Notes: generated by a model from the sequence alone, not told the origin. Positions 54,330 through 63,686 are shown, counted from the stretch's first letter. The stretch: DNA of 64,000 nucleotides from an uncultured Bacteroidales bacterium (GCA_949298955.1 CASFYQ010000002.1:209091-273090); one strand, 5' to 3'. Translations and numbers: made by a program.

Positions 54330-54402
54330 TGACCCCGGAGGGGCTCGAACCCTCGACCCAATGATTAAGAGTCATTTGCTCTACCAACTGAGCTACGGAG
54401 TC
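54330..54402 (-). tRNA. tRNA-Lys (CTT)
   Basis: On the minus strand the 7-bp acceptor stem GACTCCG/CGGGGTC (one G-U), the D arm GCTCAGTTGGTAGAGC, the anticodon loop C-T-CTT-A-A and the T arm GGGTTCGAGCCC form a complete cloverleaf of 73 nt. CCA is not encoded. The anticodon CTT reads AAG lysine codons. Confidence 0.96.
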
Positions 54403-54682
54403 ATTCCATAAGGAACGGGTGCAAAGGTAATGCTTTTTGAGAAACCTACCAACGATTATTCAAAAAATTTTTTTTTGAATAACCATTTTTCGTATTTTTC
54501 AATTTTTCATAAAAGAATCGAGTTTTGTCGCAAAAGAAGAGAAACTACCCCCTCCGACAGCCCGATAGTACCGAGGCACACTCTCCTCGATACGGAAGCC
54601 CGTTTCAGAACCGGGAAAGGAAAAACTGTTTTGCGACAGCACCTCCGGGTAAAACAGACTCTATCGAGCCGATGAGCCGAGA
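54403..54682. other. Intergenic region downstream of the tRNA and MBL genes
   Basis: AT-rich near the tRNA, with a long T/A run at about 54465-54490. No gene is supported here. Confidence 0.4.
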
Positions 54683-55504
54683 CTATTCCTGTTCCTCGGG
54701 CTCTTCAAAGGTATAGAGAGCCGAAGGGTGATTGCGGGTAAGAGCCACCAGCTCCACATCTTTTCCCACACGAATCCCCTCCTCGTACAAGCGGTTTTCG
54801 ATGGTCTTATAAGCCAGTTCAGGGTGATTATTGTCGCCACTCAGGTGGCACAGGAAGATATTGCGCAAGTCGGGCGTATAGATACGTGCCAGATATTCGG
54901 CCGTGTGAGCATTGTCCATATGGCCGTTATCGGCGAGAATACGCCGTTTGAGATGAGGTGGATAGGTTCCGTGTTGAAGCATGGCCTCGTCGTAGTTCGA
55001 CTCGATGACCAGATAGTTGGCCTGCCGCAGATACTTGTCGACCGTGGGAGTAATAGTTCCCAAGTCGGTAGCAAAGGCAAAATGCAGGTTGCCATAGGTA
55101 ATGAAGAAGCCCACATTGTCGCTCCCGTCGTGAGGAACCTCGAAAGCGGTCACATTGAAATCCCGGATTTTGAAAGGCACCTCCTTGATGATGGCCCGGT
55201 GTGCGCTATACACCTTGTCGACCATGCAATAGTTGCGGTTCATACCGCTCTTGATGGTCTCGGTCGTGTAGATGGGGATACCGTATTTCTCGCCCAAAGT
55301 TCCGGCAGCCTTAATATGGTCGGCATGGTCGTGAGTAATGCAGAGAGCTATGATTTTTTCAAAAGGAATGCCATACTCTCTCAACACTTTTTTAATTGTA
55401 CGCACACCTTTACCGGCATCGATCAATATGCCATACTCTTCATTTCCCAAATAATAACAGTTGCCGCTGCTACCGCTGGCCAGGCTCAGAAATTGCAAAC
55501 TCAT
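54683..55504 (-). CDS. MBL-fold metallo-hydrolase (YycJ/WalJ-like)
   Basis: A 273-residue metallo-beta-lactamase-fold hydrolase of the YycJ group, proposed DNA exonucleases linked in Firmicutes to wall and repair functions. Motifs: L-A-S-G-S-S-G-N-C-Y-Y, T-H-D-H-A-D-H, F-A-T-D-L-G and the late L-C-H-L-S-G-D-N-N. The ATG at 55504 begins the conserved M-S-L-Q-F-L-S-L; a longer start at 55528 reads through a -7-like box. Function in Bacteroidetes is not established. Confidence 0.88.
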   Translation of the reverse strand: MSLQFLSLASGSSGNCYYLGNEEYGILIDAGKGVRTIKKVLREYGIPFEKIIALCITHDHADHIKAAGTLGEKYGIPIYTTETIKSGMNRNYCMVDKVYSAHRAIIKEVPFKIRDFNVTAFEVPHDGSDNVGFFITYGNLHFAFATDLGTITPTVDKYLRQANYLVIESNYDEAMLQHGTYPPHLKRRILADNGHMDNAHTAEYLARIYTPDLRNIFLCHLSGDNNHPELAYKTIENRLYEEGIRVGKDVELVALTRNHPSALYTFEEPEEQE

Positions 55505-55638
55505 ATCCGTTTTTCCTCCTCGGGGCACAAAGATAGTTTTTTAGTGCCACAATAGAAAATTATCGGCGGTAAGATATACGGTAATCCGTTCACTTTTTCG
55601 AGAGGGCACAAGCCATGCCGGGAGACGCTTCCGGTCGG

Positions 55639-56346
55639 CTATTTGTAGAGCAGAAAGATGGCCGGTGTCTTTTGATAATTGTACAGGGTTCTGGCCCACT
55701 CGCCCAGCGACAGGGTGCGGATATTCTCGTCGGGACAAGTAATATTGGCCGCCACACATAAACGTGTGTGCGGACGACAGGCCCGCACGAGATCCTCAAT
55801 CATCTTGTGATTGCGATAAGGGGTCTCGATGAAAATCTGGGTTTGGTCTTCGGCATAAACCCGCTGTTCGAGCTGTCTGATACGCTTGGCTCGCTCGCCG
55901 GCCTCGATGGGCAGATAACCCTGGAAGGCGAAACTCTGCCCGTTGAAACCCGAAGCCATAAGCGACATCAGTATCGACGAAGGCCCCACCAGCGGGACTA
56001 CCGGCAAATGCTCGCGTTGGGCAATCGCCGCCACGTCGGCTCCCGGATCGGCCACGGCCGGACAACCCGCCTCGGAAATAACCCCCACGGCCTGCCCCTG
56101 TCGCAACGGATTCAGATAGCTACTCACCTCGGTGGCCGGGGTGTGGCGATTCAGCTCATAGAAAGTGAGGGAATCGATGTTGATATCGGGATTCGATTTT
56201 TTGAGAAAACGACGGGCCGAACGCACATTCTCCACGATAAAATGGCGTATCCCGGCTATCACCTCGCGATTATACGCGGGGAGCACCCGGTCGACGGGAG
56301 TATCGCCCAGCGGCACAGGTATGAGGTATAAAGCTGCTTTGAGCAT
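55639..56346 (-). CDS. RsmI-like SAM-dependent methyltransferase (tetrapyrrole methylase fold)
   Basis: A 235-residue protein with the tetrapyrrole methylase fold shared by RsmI. It has L-Y-L-I-P-V-P-L-G-D at the start, V-I-S-E-A-G-C-P-A-V-A-D-P-G-A and P-L-V-G-P-S-S-I-L-M-S-L-M-A-S-G. RsmI methylates C1402 ribose of 16S rRNA. This shorter Bacteroidetes paralogue may act on the same or another RNA target. It is divergent from the rRNA methyltransferase at 56493, with which it shares a short intergenic region. Confidence 0.85.
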   Translation of the reverse strand: MLKAALYLIPVPLGDTPVDRVLPAYNREVIAGIRHFIVENVRSARRFLKKSNPDINIDSLTFYELNRHTPATEVSSYLNPLRQGQAVGVISEAGCPAVADPGADVAAIAQREHLPVVPLVGPSSILMSLMASGFNGQSFAFQGYLPIEAGERAKRIRQLEQRVYAEDQTQIFIETPYRNHKMIEDLVRACRPHTRLCVAANITCPDENIRTLSLGEWARTLYNYQKTPAIFLLYK

Positions 56347-56390
56347 AACGACTTTCTTTGGTCTGTACTGAAACTATCGGCAAAAATACC

Positions 56391-56398
56391 TATCTTTG
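56391..56398 (+). promoter_or_regulatory. Bacteroidetes -7 box of the RsmF-like gene
   Basis: TATCTTTG lies about 95 nt upstream of the ATG at 56493. Its position rules out the in-frame ATG at 56403, which would fall at or before the transcription start, and so supports the downstream start. Confidence 0.6.
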
Positions 56399-56492
56399 TA
56401 TTATGGAGGAAGCTTCCCGGCAAAAATCTCGAATAAAATCGTTCTTTGCCCATGCCGACCTCAATCGAAACGACCATAACCCCAACCCGATT

Positions 56493-57917
56493 ATGATAGA
56501 ACTCCCCTCTTCGTTTATCAATCGCACCCGCCGCCTGCTCGGCGACGATTATCCCCGATTCGAACAGGCTCTTGGCGAGGAATCGCCCGTGAGTATACGC
56601 CTCAACCCGGCCAAAAGCCGTCCGACCGAAGCTATGGGCGAAACAGTGCCCTGGTCGCAATGGGGCTACTATCTGCCCGAACGACCGGCTTTCACCTTCG
56701 ACCCCTGCTTCCATGCCGGAGCCTACTATGTACAGGAGGCGGCTTCGATGTTTCTCCATCGGGTCATCGACCAGTATATACACACGCCGGTGCGCTATCT
56801 CGACCTTTGCGCCGCTCCCGGCGGCAAATCGACCGATGCCATAGCTTCGCTGCCGGCCGGCAGTCTGGTGGTGAGCAACGAGGTGATGCCCAACCGGGCC
56901 TATATCCTGGCCGAAAATATGGTGAAATGGGGGTCCCCTTTCTCGATAGTCACCCGCAACGAGGCGGCCGACTTTGCCCGGCTCGACGGCTATTTCGATG
57001 TCATTGCCACCGACGTGCCTTGCTCGGGCGAAGGCATGTTCCGCAAAGACCCCGATGCCATCACCGAGTGGTCGCCTGACAGCGTGGCCCGTTGTGCAGG
57101 CCGCCAACGGCAAATTCTCACCGAGGTGTGGCAGGCGTTGCGACCGGGCGGGCTGCTCATCTACAGCACCTGCACCTACAACACCGAAGAGAACGAAGAG
57201 ATGATACTCTTCCTGATGAAAGAGATGGGAGCTACCCCACTCACCGTCGAGACCGACCCGGCGTGGGGCATAACCCCGGCCCTCATGCCCGAGGTCACAG
57301 CCTACCGATTCATGCCCCATCTCACCCGGGGCGAAGGACTTTTCATGGCGGTGCTGCAAAAACCCGGTGAGCCTGACGAATCCCGGCGGAGCCAACTGCT
57401 CGACGAGCCGGTCGGCAAACGCAACAAAAAGGGGAAAGGTGCAACGCCGATGCCGCCGGTGCCCGACGAGTGGCGCGAACGGCTGGCCTGCCCCGACAAT
57501 TTTGCTTTCGTCTCGCACGACAATACTTTCCTGGCCATTCCCCGAGATTATCAAGCCGACTACCGATTGCTCGACCGCCATCTCACCCTGCTGCACGCCG
57601 GGGTCACCCTGGCTACCGCCAAAGGGCGTGACTATCTGCCTCACATTTCGCTGGCCCTCTCGACCGCTCTCCAACCCGATAAAACGGTTTGCTACGAAGC
57701 CGACCTGCCCACGGCTTTGGCCTACCTGCGGCGCGAAAGCATCGTGCTGCCGTCCGACCTGCCACGCGGATACCTCATCGTGACCTACCGAGGCTTCCCT
57801 CTGGGGTGGGTCAAAAACCTGGGCAACCGAGCCAACAACCTCTACCCGCAAGAGTGGCGCATACGCAGCGGATACACCCCCGACTCACTCCCGCACTTGC
57901 CCATCGAGTCCATATAA
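56493..57917 (+). CDS. rsmF: 16S rRNA cytosine-C5 methyltransferase (RsmF/NOL1-NOP2-Sun family)
   Basis: A 474-residue SAM-dependent RNA m5C methyltransferase. Motifs: C-A-A-P-G-G-K-S-T (SAM), D-V-P-C-S-G-E-G-M-F (motif IV Cys) and Y-S-T-C-T-Y (catalytic Cys), followed by a C-terminal domain with a PUA-like fold near the end (V-L-P-S-D-L-P-R-G-Y-L). The start is chosen from the conserved N-terminus and the promoter position. It is a single-gene unit. Confidence 0.9.
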   Translation: MIELPSSFINRTRRLLGDDYPRFEQALGEESPVSIRLNPAKSRPTEAMGETVPWSQWGYYLPERPAFTFDPCFHAGAYYVQEAASMFLHRVIDQYIHTPVRYLDLCAAPGGKSTDAIASLPAGSLVVSNEVMPNRAYILAENMVKWGSPFSIVTRNEAADFARLDGYFDVIATDVPCSGEGMFRKDPDAITEWSPDSVARCAGRQRQILTEVWQALRPGGLLIYSTCTYNTEENEEMILFLMKEMGATPLTVETDPAWGITPALMPEVTAYRFMPHLTRGEGLFMAVLQKPGEPDESRRSQLLDEPVGKRNKKGKGATPMPPVPDEWRERLACPDNFAFVSHDNTFLAIPRDYQADYRLLDRHLTLLHAGVTLATAKGRDYLPHISLALSTALQPDKTVCYEADLPTALAYLRRESIVLPSDLPRGYLIVTYRGFPLGWVKNLGNRANNLYPQEWRIRSGYTPDSLPHLPIESI

Positions 57918-57955
57918 ACCCAAGTTTCGGAAACAGCTGCGCCTATCGGTGATAT

Positions 57956-57998
57956 AAAAAAGCGGCGGAAAGACAGGCCCCAACCTGTCTCCCGCCGT
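57956..57998 (-). terminator. Intrinsic terminator of the lipoprotein gene
   Basis: The stem CGGCGG/CCGCCG with inner AGACAGG/CCTGTCT (about 57962-57997) is followed on the minus strand by T6. Confidence 0.85.
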
Positions 57999-58022
57999 TT
58001 GTACGAGCCAACATGACTCGCA

Positions 58023-58583
58023 TTATTCCTGAGAGCGTGTGATGCTCATGGGCTTGGGTAAATCCACTTTGCGGCACCCCTTGAACCCCTCCCGAATCAG
58101 GGCATTGAGTTCGGACACCTCGTCGGCATAGCCTTCACGTTTGCCACAGACATACATCTCGACAAGCGGATAACGTTCCAATATTCTGGATTCCAACACC
58201 TCGCGGCTCGGGACCTCGGCCAACCGGCTATACTCTTCATACGTATAATCGAGAAAAGCCACATGCTCGCCGATACCGCGATTGTCGAGCCAATACCCGT
58301 CGGCCAAGGCCGTAGGTTTAGCCAACCGACCTTGATAATAAACATCGGTGGGGGCAGGATAGGAAACGATATGCTCGTGACGGGCATCGAGAGTGACAGG
58401 CACATGGTCGCTAAAATCGCGAGTCGTCTTATAGACCACAACCGAGGGAAGAGCCCGGACAGGTGCCCCCGTGAGTTTTTGTGCCGATGCACGCTCCTGC
58501 GGGGCAACGGTTGCCTGGCGGGAACTTTTACAACCCATATTGAAAATCAACATAGCCAAACAAAAAATAACAACAGGTTTCAT
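58023..58583 (-). CDS. Lipoprotein of unknown function downstream of the C10 protease
   Basis: A 186-residue probable lipoprotein: signal M-K-P-V-V-I-F-C-L-A-M-L-I-F-N-M-G-C with the lipobox Cys at residue 18. No family is recognised. A central part repeats charged/aromatic motifs (Y-L-D-N-R-G-I-G-E-H-V-A-F-L-D-Y-T). It begins 10 nt after the protease stop codon, so they form an operon, and it may anchor, chaperone or inhibit the protease. Such inhibitors are known beside other Bacteroides C10 proteases, but no sequence evidence links this protein to them. Confidence 0.7.
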   Translation of the reverse strand: MKPVVIFCLAMLIFNMGCKSSRQATVAPQERASAQKLTGAPVRALPSVVVYKTTRDFSDHVPVTLDARHEHIVSYPAPTDVYYQGRLAKPTALADGYWLDNRGIGEHVAFLDYTYEEYSRLAEVPSREVLESRILERYPLVEMYVCGKREGYADEVSELNALIREGFKGCRKVDLPKPMSITRSQE

Positions 58584-58592
58584 AACAAATTT

Positions 58593-61112
58593 CTATTTCT
58601 TAATAAATTGAACAGTCTCCACCTCTTGGGCCGAGCGTACCCTGAGCATATAGGTTCCGGCCTGCAAGTCGCCCACAGGAACCGCCACCACCTCACTTGA
58701 TTCGGGGCACAAGCGCAAGAGTTCACGCCCCGAGAGATCATACACCGACAAATCGAGCACCTCACCGGCCGAACGCACATAAAGCACCTCGCGTGCCGGA
58801 TTGGGATAGATTGCCAGGTCGGTCGACGAGGGCGCTCCCACTCCGGTAGGAATGCCCAGCGTGAAAAACTGCTCGCTATACTCGACCGGAGAGAATTGCA
58901 CCCAATTACCATCGTACCAGTAATAAAGAACCATCTGATAAGAACCCTCGGCCAACCCCACGGCATCGCTAATCGCAAGTTCACGCGTTTCACCGGCATC
59001 TATACTAAACTTTTGATAACCGAAATAACCGACCGAACTACCGCCTGTACTCGGGAAGATAAAAGCAACAACATCGTCCGAAAAATAGGCTCCTTTATTG
59101 GTCACGCTCACCGTCGCACGAATATCGGCATGGTTCACGACGCCTCCATCGCCCAACGACAATGGGGCAAGCAACTGCAAATCGGGTACTCCCGCAACAG
59201 GAGTTTCGCGCACCGTAACCCGCAGGCTCTCTCCCAGGCTGCTCACATAAACAATATCGTCATATGAATTTTCTTTATCGTAGCACAGGTAAAGATTATA
59301 TTCGCCAGGAGCCACAGCAATATTTTCCTTCACCTCAAAGGTTTGCGTTTCTCCGCTGGCAATGGCCACGGGGTTGAGATTTCCCCACAGCACGACACTC
59401 TCGTCGGTCACAGACTCCAACAACAGCACCAAAGCCGATACATATTCGCACCCGCGGTTGGTTACCGTATAAGTAAACCGGCCTTCCCGATTTTGGTATA
59501 AATTGCCAACCGCCTCCAAAGCATCTAATTGCAGGCTGACATCAAATCCGGTCGCATCGTCAAAAATCACTCTGCCGCCGCTCACCGTCACATCGAGATA
59601 ATTGGGCGTACCCGTGGGCGAACGCATGATGTGATAGTCGGACATACCTGTCGATTGATAAACCAAATAAAGCCGATAGCTGCCATCGGGCACCGTACCG
59701 GGAATCGTATTCTCGCCGAAAGCAATCGAATTCCAACCATAATTAGGCTCGAGAAGCGTAGATTTCAAACTCAGTGCACAAACCACGGCACCCGAGCCAT
59801 CACACAAGGCAGGCCCGATATTACCCTCAAAAGTTTTGCCGTCGTTGTTCCAAAGACCGTTGACCGACACCTCGAATGTTTCGTAGCGTCCTATCTCTGT
59901 GCGCGAGACAGCCAGGCCCGTATCTATACAGAGCTGATATTGACCGTTGTCAGGCATGGTTTGTGGCTGCATGCCAATAATAATTGTCTGTCCGAGGTTA
60001 AAACCGCCGGTGCTGCCGCCGGTGCCTTGCACCGACGGAGTCAAATCAGAGAGGGCAAAATAGCCATTCGACAAACCGCTCCAACCCCAGTTAATATGAA
60101 ACAGTCCGTTGGTATCATACCCATCGCACACAAAGGCATGGCCGCCGGCCTCACTGAATCCGCTATAATAAACAGGGCGCTTCTCGTCCAACTCGTGACG
60201 AATGATAGAGTCCCACTCGGCCTTAGAATAATAAAGCCGGTTGATTATCTTCATATTCTCGTTATAATCGAAATAGGTAATCATTGCGTGGGGCACATCT
60301 GCCAGAAAAGCGGAACTTTCAGTGCCATAATCCATCTGCAACGAGATGCCGCAATGATACATGAGCGTAGCGACGGCATTCTTCTCTTCGGGTGTACTCT
60401 CGGCAGTGTAGACCGGAGTCATATGCGCCCAATCGTAATAGGTATCCCCGATATACTCCGCACCTATTTCGAGCCCGTTGCTACTCGTGGTATACCCCGG
60501 TATCGTGCCGGAGCCTCGCTCGGGCCACCGGTAATACCCCATAATTTGAGCCATCGCCGTAGCCGCACACCCCACCACGGTTTTAGTTCCATCTCGCAAG
60601 CTGGGACACAACGCATTATAAGGGTCCACCTGATCCCACAAAATACTGCCCAGCAATGGAGCCACCGATTTGCGCTCGGACGACGTAGAAGCCTCGGCTC
60701 TCCTCTCGGGCACAGCGATGGTCTCGGGCACAGCGGCAAGCATTTCCAACTCGGCAGCACAAAAGCCCAACCAATAACGGAAATTGTCGGGCAGCCGATC
60801 GATATCGAACGACCCTGAGTCGGAATATCCTAAAACCTCGATTGCGCGGTCGTCGGCCGAAACAATGACAAACCCCGCACCTTTGTTAAACACATAATAA
60901 AGCGGTTGTGTCGATTCTCCCCCGATATACGCAAGGCTCACCGAACCGTCCACCCCCTTTTTGAAATTATCTCCATTCCCGACAAAACTACGGGCTATCT
61001 GCTGTGCCTCCTGAATCGTACGCGGCTTAGCATACAACGATACAGCCAACAACATGCAAAGAACAAGTAGAAAAGTTCTTCTCTGCGGATTAACAATAAC
61101 GGTACTAAACAT
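58593..61112 (-). CDS. C10 family (streptopain-like) cysteine protease with type IX secretion tail
   Basis: An 839-residue exported protease. Signal peptide ends L-Y-A-K. An N-terminal Spi-like propeptide (to about 130) is followed by the C10 catalytic domain with Cys182 in V-G-C-A-A-T-A-M-A-Q and His325 in G-G-H-A-F-V-C-D-G-Y, then N-W-G-W-S-G. Several beta-sandwich domains follow, then a C-terminal sorting domain (A-I-Y-P-N-P-A-R-E … V-Y-D-L-S-G-R-E-L-L … G-T-Y-M-L-R-V) of the type IX system, ending I-K-K. It is probably released to the surface after removal of propeptide and tail. Confidence 0.92.
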   Translation of the reverse strand: MFSTVIVNPQRRTFLLVLCMLLAVSLYAKPRTIQEAQQIARSFVGNGDNFKKGVDGSVSLAYIGGESTQPLYYVFNKGAGFVIVSADDRAIEVLGYSDSGSFDIDRLPDNFRYWLGFCAAELEMLAAVPETIAVPERRAEASTSSERKSVAPLLGSILWDQVDPYNALCPSLRDGTKTVVGCAATAMAQIMGYYRWPERGSGTIPGYTTSSNGLEIGAEYIGDTYYDWAHMTPVYTAESTPEEKNAVATLMYHCGISLQMDYGTESSAFLADVPHAMITYFDYNENMKIINRLYYSKAEWDSIIRHELDEKRPVYYSGFSEAGGHAFVCDGYDTNGLFHINWGWSGLSNGYFALSDLTPSVQGTGGSTGGFNLGQTIIIGMQPQTMPDNGQYQLCIDTGLAVSRTEIGRYETFEVSVNGLWNNDGKTFEGNIGPALCDGSGAVVCALSLKSTLLEPNYGWNSIAFGENTIPGTVPDGSYRLYLVYQSTGMSDYHIMRSPTGTPNYLDVTVSGGRVIFDDATGFDVSLQLDALEAVGNLYQNREGRFTYTVTNRGCEYVSALVLLLESVTDESVVLWGNLNPVAIASGETQTFEVKENIAVAPGEYNLYLCYDKENSYDDIVYVSSLGESLRVTVRETPVAGVPDLQLLAPLSLGDGGVVNHADIRATVSVTNKGAYFSDDVVAFIFPSTGGSSVGYFGYQKFSIDAGETRELAISDAVGLAEGSYQMVLYYWYDGNWVQFSPVEYSEQFFTLGIPTGVGAPSSTDLAIYPNPAREVLYVRSAGEVLDLSVYDLSGRELLRLCPESSEVVAVPVGDLQAGTYMLRVRSAQEVETVQFIKK

Positions 61113-61225
61113 AATACTCTTTTAAACAATTTTACAAGCATGACAGGCAAACAACTCTGCCGTCGGATTTCAAATCTGGCTCTACCTGCGCCCCGGCTTT
61201 GGCCATCGCTTCTCCTGCTCCGGGG

Positions 61226-61312
61226 CAAATATAGCGAAAGGCGAGAGCAAAGGCAAATTGTGAAAACACAGTTTTCACAATTTGACCATACCGAGTCGCA
61301 ACCTATATCCTT
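61226..61312 (-). repeat. Dispersed palindrome-promoter repeat, locus 7 (one unit), facing the C10 protease
   Basis: A minus-strand unit with the longest palindrome of the family, a perfect 13-bp inverted repeat (61255-61267 with 61271-61283, 3-nt loop), then TTTGCTCTCGCCTTTCGC and the box TATATTTG (61226-61233). The distance to the start codon is about 115 nt, longer than at the other loci. Confidence 0.8.
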
Positions 61313-61427
61313 AAATTATGGAATGCAGGCGCAGCGCTACATTTTATGATGCTATAAATATACACAAAACTTTTTACTCTCGCCCCAATGTTTCTGCTCA
61401 TAAAGTTTCATATATTGGTTTTTTTAC

Positions 61428-61435
61428 TACTTTTG
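61428..61435 (+). promoter_or_regulatory. Bacteroidetes -7 box of glgB
   Basis: TACTTTTG matches TAnnTTTG and lies 28 nt upstream of the start at 61464; a TTTC at 61405-61408 could serve as a weak -33. Confidence 0.55.
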
Positions 61436-61463
61436 CATATAGTTCTCCCTTAAAAACAGCCCT

Positions 61464-63623
61464 ATGAAAACTCTGAAACTAATAAAAAACGATCCTTGGT
61501 TGGCCCCCTATAAGCAGGCAATCGAAGGCCGACACAACCGTGCCGTAGAAAAAATAGCCGAACTGACCAACGGTAGCGGCAACCTTTCTGAATTTGCCGA
61601 TGGGTATCTCTATTTCGGTATTCACAAAGAAAAGAGCCACTGGGTATTCCGAGAATGGGCCCCCAACGCCAACGCCATTTACTTGATAGGTACTTTCTCG
61701 GACTGGAAAGAACTGCCCCAATACAAACTGTTGCCCATCGGAGGCGGTGTTTGGGAAATAAAACTCCCCCTCAAAACCTTGCACCACCTCGACCTCTACA
61801 AACTGTCGGTTCACTGGAACGGCGGACAAGGCGAACGTATCCCGGCCTGGGCCACCCGAGTCGTACAAGACCCCGAGACCTATATCTTCTCAGCCCAAAT
61901 ATGGGCCCCGGAAGAACCGTTTGTATTCAAGAAACCCAAATTCAAACCACAAACCTCACCCCTGCTCATCTACGAATGCCACATCGGTATGGCCCAGCAA
62001 GAAGAACGGGTAGGCACCTATAACGAATTTCGAGAAAAAATTCTTCCCCGCATCGACGCCGACGGGTACAACGCCATACAAATCATGGCTATACAAGAGC
62101 ACCCCTATTACGGCTCTTTCGGCTACCATGTATCGAGCTTCTTTGCCCCCTCGTCGCGGTTCGGTACCCCCGACGACTTGAAAGCCCTTATCGACGACGC
62201 CCACAAACGAGGCATTGCCGTCATCATGGACATCGTTCACTCTCACGCCGTCAAAAATGAAATCGAAGGGTTGGGTCGGTTCGACGGCTCCTACGACCAA
62301 TATTTCTATGGCGACCACCGGCGTGAACATCCGGCGTGGGATTCGCTCTGCTTCGATTACGGCAAGAACGAAGTAATACATTTCCTCCTCTCCAACTGCA
62401 AATACTGGCTCGACGAATTTCATTTCGACGGATTCCGTTTCGACGGAGTAACCTCGATGCTATACTACAACCACGGCCTGGGGCAGGCATTCTGCTCATA
62501 CGACGACTACTACAACGGCGGACAAGACGACAATGCCATCGTTTACCTCACCCTCGCCAACGAACTTATCCACCAAGTCAACCCTCGCGCCATCACCATT
62601 GCCGAAGAGATGAGCGGCATGCCGGGCCTGGCTGCCAAGTTCAAAGACGGCGGTATCGGGTTCGACTACCGCATGGCCATGGGGATACCCGACTTCTGGA
62701 TAAAAACCATCAAGGAGAAAAAAGACGAAGACTGGAAACCCACCGCCATATTCTGGGAACTGACCAACCGGCGTGCCGACGAAAAAACCATCAACTATGC
62801 CGAAAGTCACGACCAGGCTCTCGTTGGCGACAAAACCATCATATTCCGGCTCATCGACGACGTGATGTATTGGCACATGAGCAAAGGAGACTCCAATTTC
62901 ACCGTCGACCGAGGCATGGCACTGCACAAAATGATACGGCTCGTAACCCTCTCGACCATCAACGGAGGCTACCTCAATTTCATGGGCAACGAGTTCGGGC
63001 ACCCCGAGTGGATCGACTTCCCCCGTCAGGGCAATGGCTGGTCCTACAAATATGCCCGCCGACAATGGGATCTCGTTGATCGGGAAGACCTCAAATATCA
63101 ATATCTCGGAGCTTTCGACCAAGCCATGATTCACTTGGTGAATCAACAAAAACATTTCGAACAAACCCCTATACTCAAATTGTGTGAAAACGACGGAGAC
63201 CAAGTACTCGCATTTATGCGCGACGATCTGCTCTTCGTATTCAATTTCCACCCCTGCAAATCATTCAACGGCTATGGCATTTTAGCTCCGGCCGGCGAAT
63301 ACACCACACTGTTCAGTAGCGACGACCCCGAATTTGGAGGATTCGGCCTCATAGACAAGACCGTTCCCCATTTCACCCGGCGCGACCCGCTCTTCGAGAA
63401 AGACCAAAAAGAATGGCTGCTCCTCTACCTGCCGGCCCGCACCGTCCAGGTACTCCGGCGAAAAAGACCCGAGGAGATAGGCTCCACCTCCGAGAGAACC
63501 AACACAGCAAAAACCGTATCAAAGAAAAACGCTAAAAAAACGGTCCCAAAAGCGGCAGACAAAAAGCCGACAAAAGAAACATCGGCACAGCCCAAAAGGA
63601 AGAAAACAACGAAAAGCAAATAA
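61464..63623 (+). CDS. glgB: 1,4-alpha-glucan branching enzyme with lysine-rich C-terminal tail
   Basis: Introduces alpha-1,6 branches during glycogen synthesis. The 719-residue protein has an N-terminal CBM48-like domain (about 50-160), a GH13 barrel with F-D-G-F-R-F-D-G-V-T-S-M (nucleophile Asp), I-A-E-E-M-S-G-M-P (acid Glu) and E-S-H-D-Q-A-L (third carboxylate), and a C-terminal beta domain. The D-G-V-T-S-M-L-Y-Y-N-H-G segment is of the eukaryote-like GH13 subfamily. The final 45 residues or so are a repetitive Lys/Thr/Ala-rich tail that ordinary branching enzymes lack. It ends at a terminator. Confidence 0.95.
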   Translation: MKTLKLIKNDPWLAPYKQAIEGRHNRAVEKIAELTNGSGNLSEFADGYLYFGIHKEKSHWVFREWAPNANAIYLIGTFSDWKELPQYKLLPIGGGVWEIKLPLKTLHHLDLYKLSVHWNGGQGERIPAWATRVVQDPETYIFSAQIWAPEEPFVFKKPKFKPQTSPLLIYECHIGMAQQEERVGTYNEFREKILPRIDADGYNAIQIMAIQEHPYYGSFGYHVSSFFAPSSRFGTPDDLKALIDDAHKRGIAVIMDIVHSHAVKNEIEGLGRFDGSYDQYFYGDHRREHPAWDSLCFDYGKNEVIHFLLSNCKYWLDEFHFDGFRFDGVTSMLYYNHGLGQAFCSYDDYYNGGQDDNAIVYLTLANELIHQVNPRAITIAEEMSGMPGLAAKFKDGGIGFDYRMAMGIPDFWIKTIKEKKDEDWKPTAIFWELTNRRADEKTINYAESHDQALVGDKTIIFRLIDDVMYWHMSKGDSNFTVDRGMALHKMIRLVTLSTINGGYLNFMGNEFGHPEWIDFPRQGNGWSYKYARRQWDLVDREDLKYQYLGAFDQAMIHLVNQQKHFEQTPILKLCENDGDQVLAFMRDDLLFVFNFHPCKSFNGYGILAPAGEYTTLFSSDDPEFGGFGLIDKTVPHFTRRDPLFEKDQKEWLLLYLPARTVQVLRRKRPEEIGSTSERTNTAKTVSKKNAKKTVPKAADKKPTKETSAQPKRKKTTKSK

Positions 63624-63642
63624 CCCAAACTCAAAGACATCG

Positions 63643-63686
63643 ACCCGGGGAACCTCACAACACCTGTGAAGCCCCGGGTTTTGTTT
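63643..63686 (+). terminator. Intrinsic terminator of glgB
   Basis: The stem ACCCGGGG/CCCCGGGT (63643-63650 with 63672-63679) is followed by TTTGTTTT. Confidence 0.88.

Noticed and set aside
56259..57851. 530-codon minus-strand frame opposite the rRNA methyltransferase
   Set aside because: Antisense shadow; it would also run through the RsmI-like gene start and has no domain.
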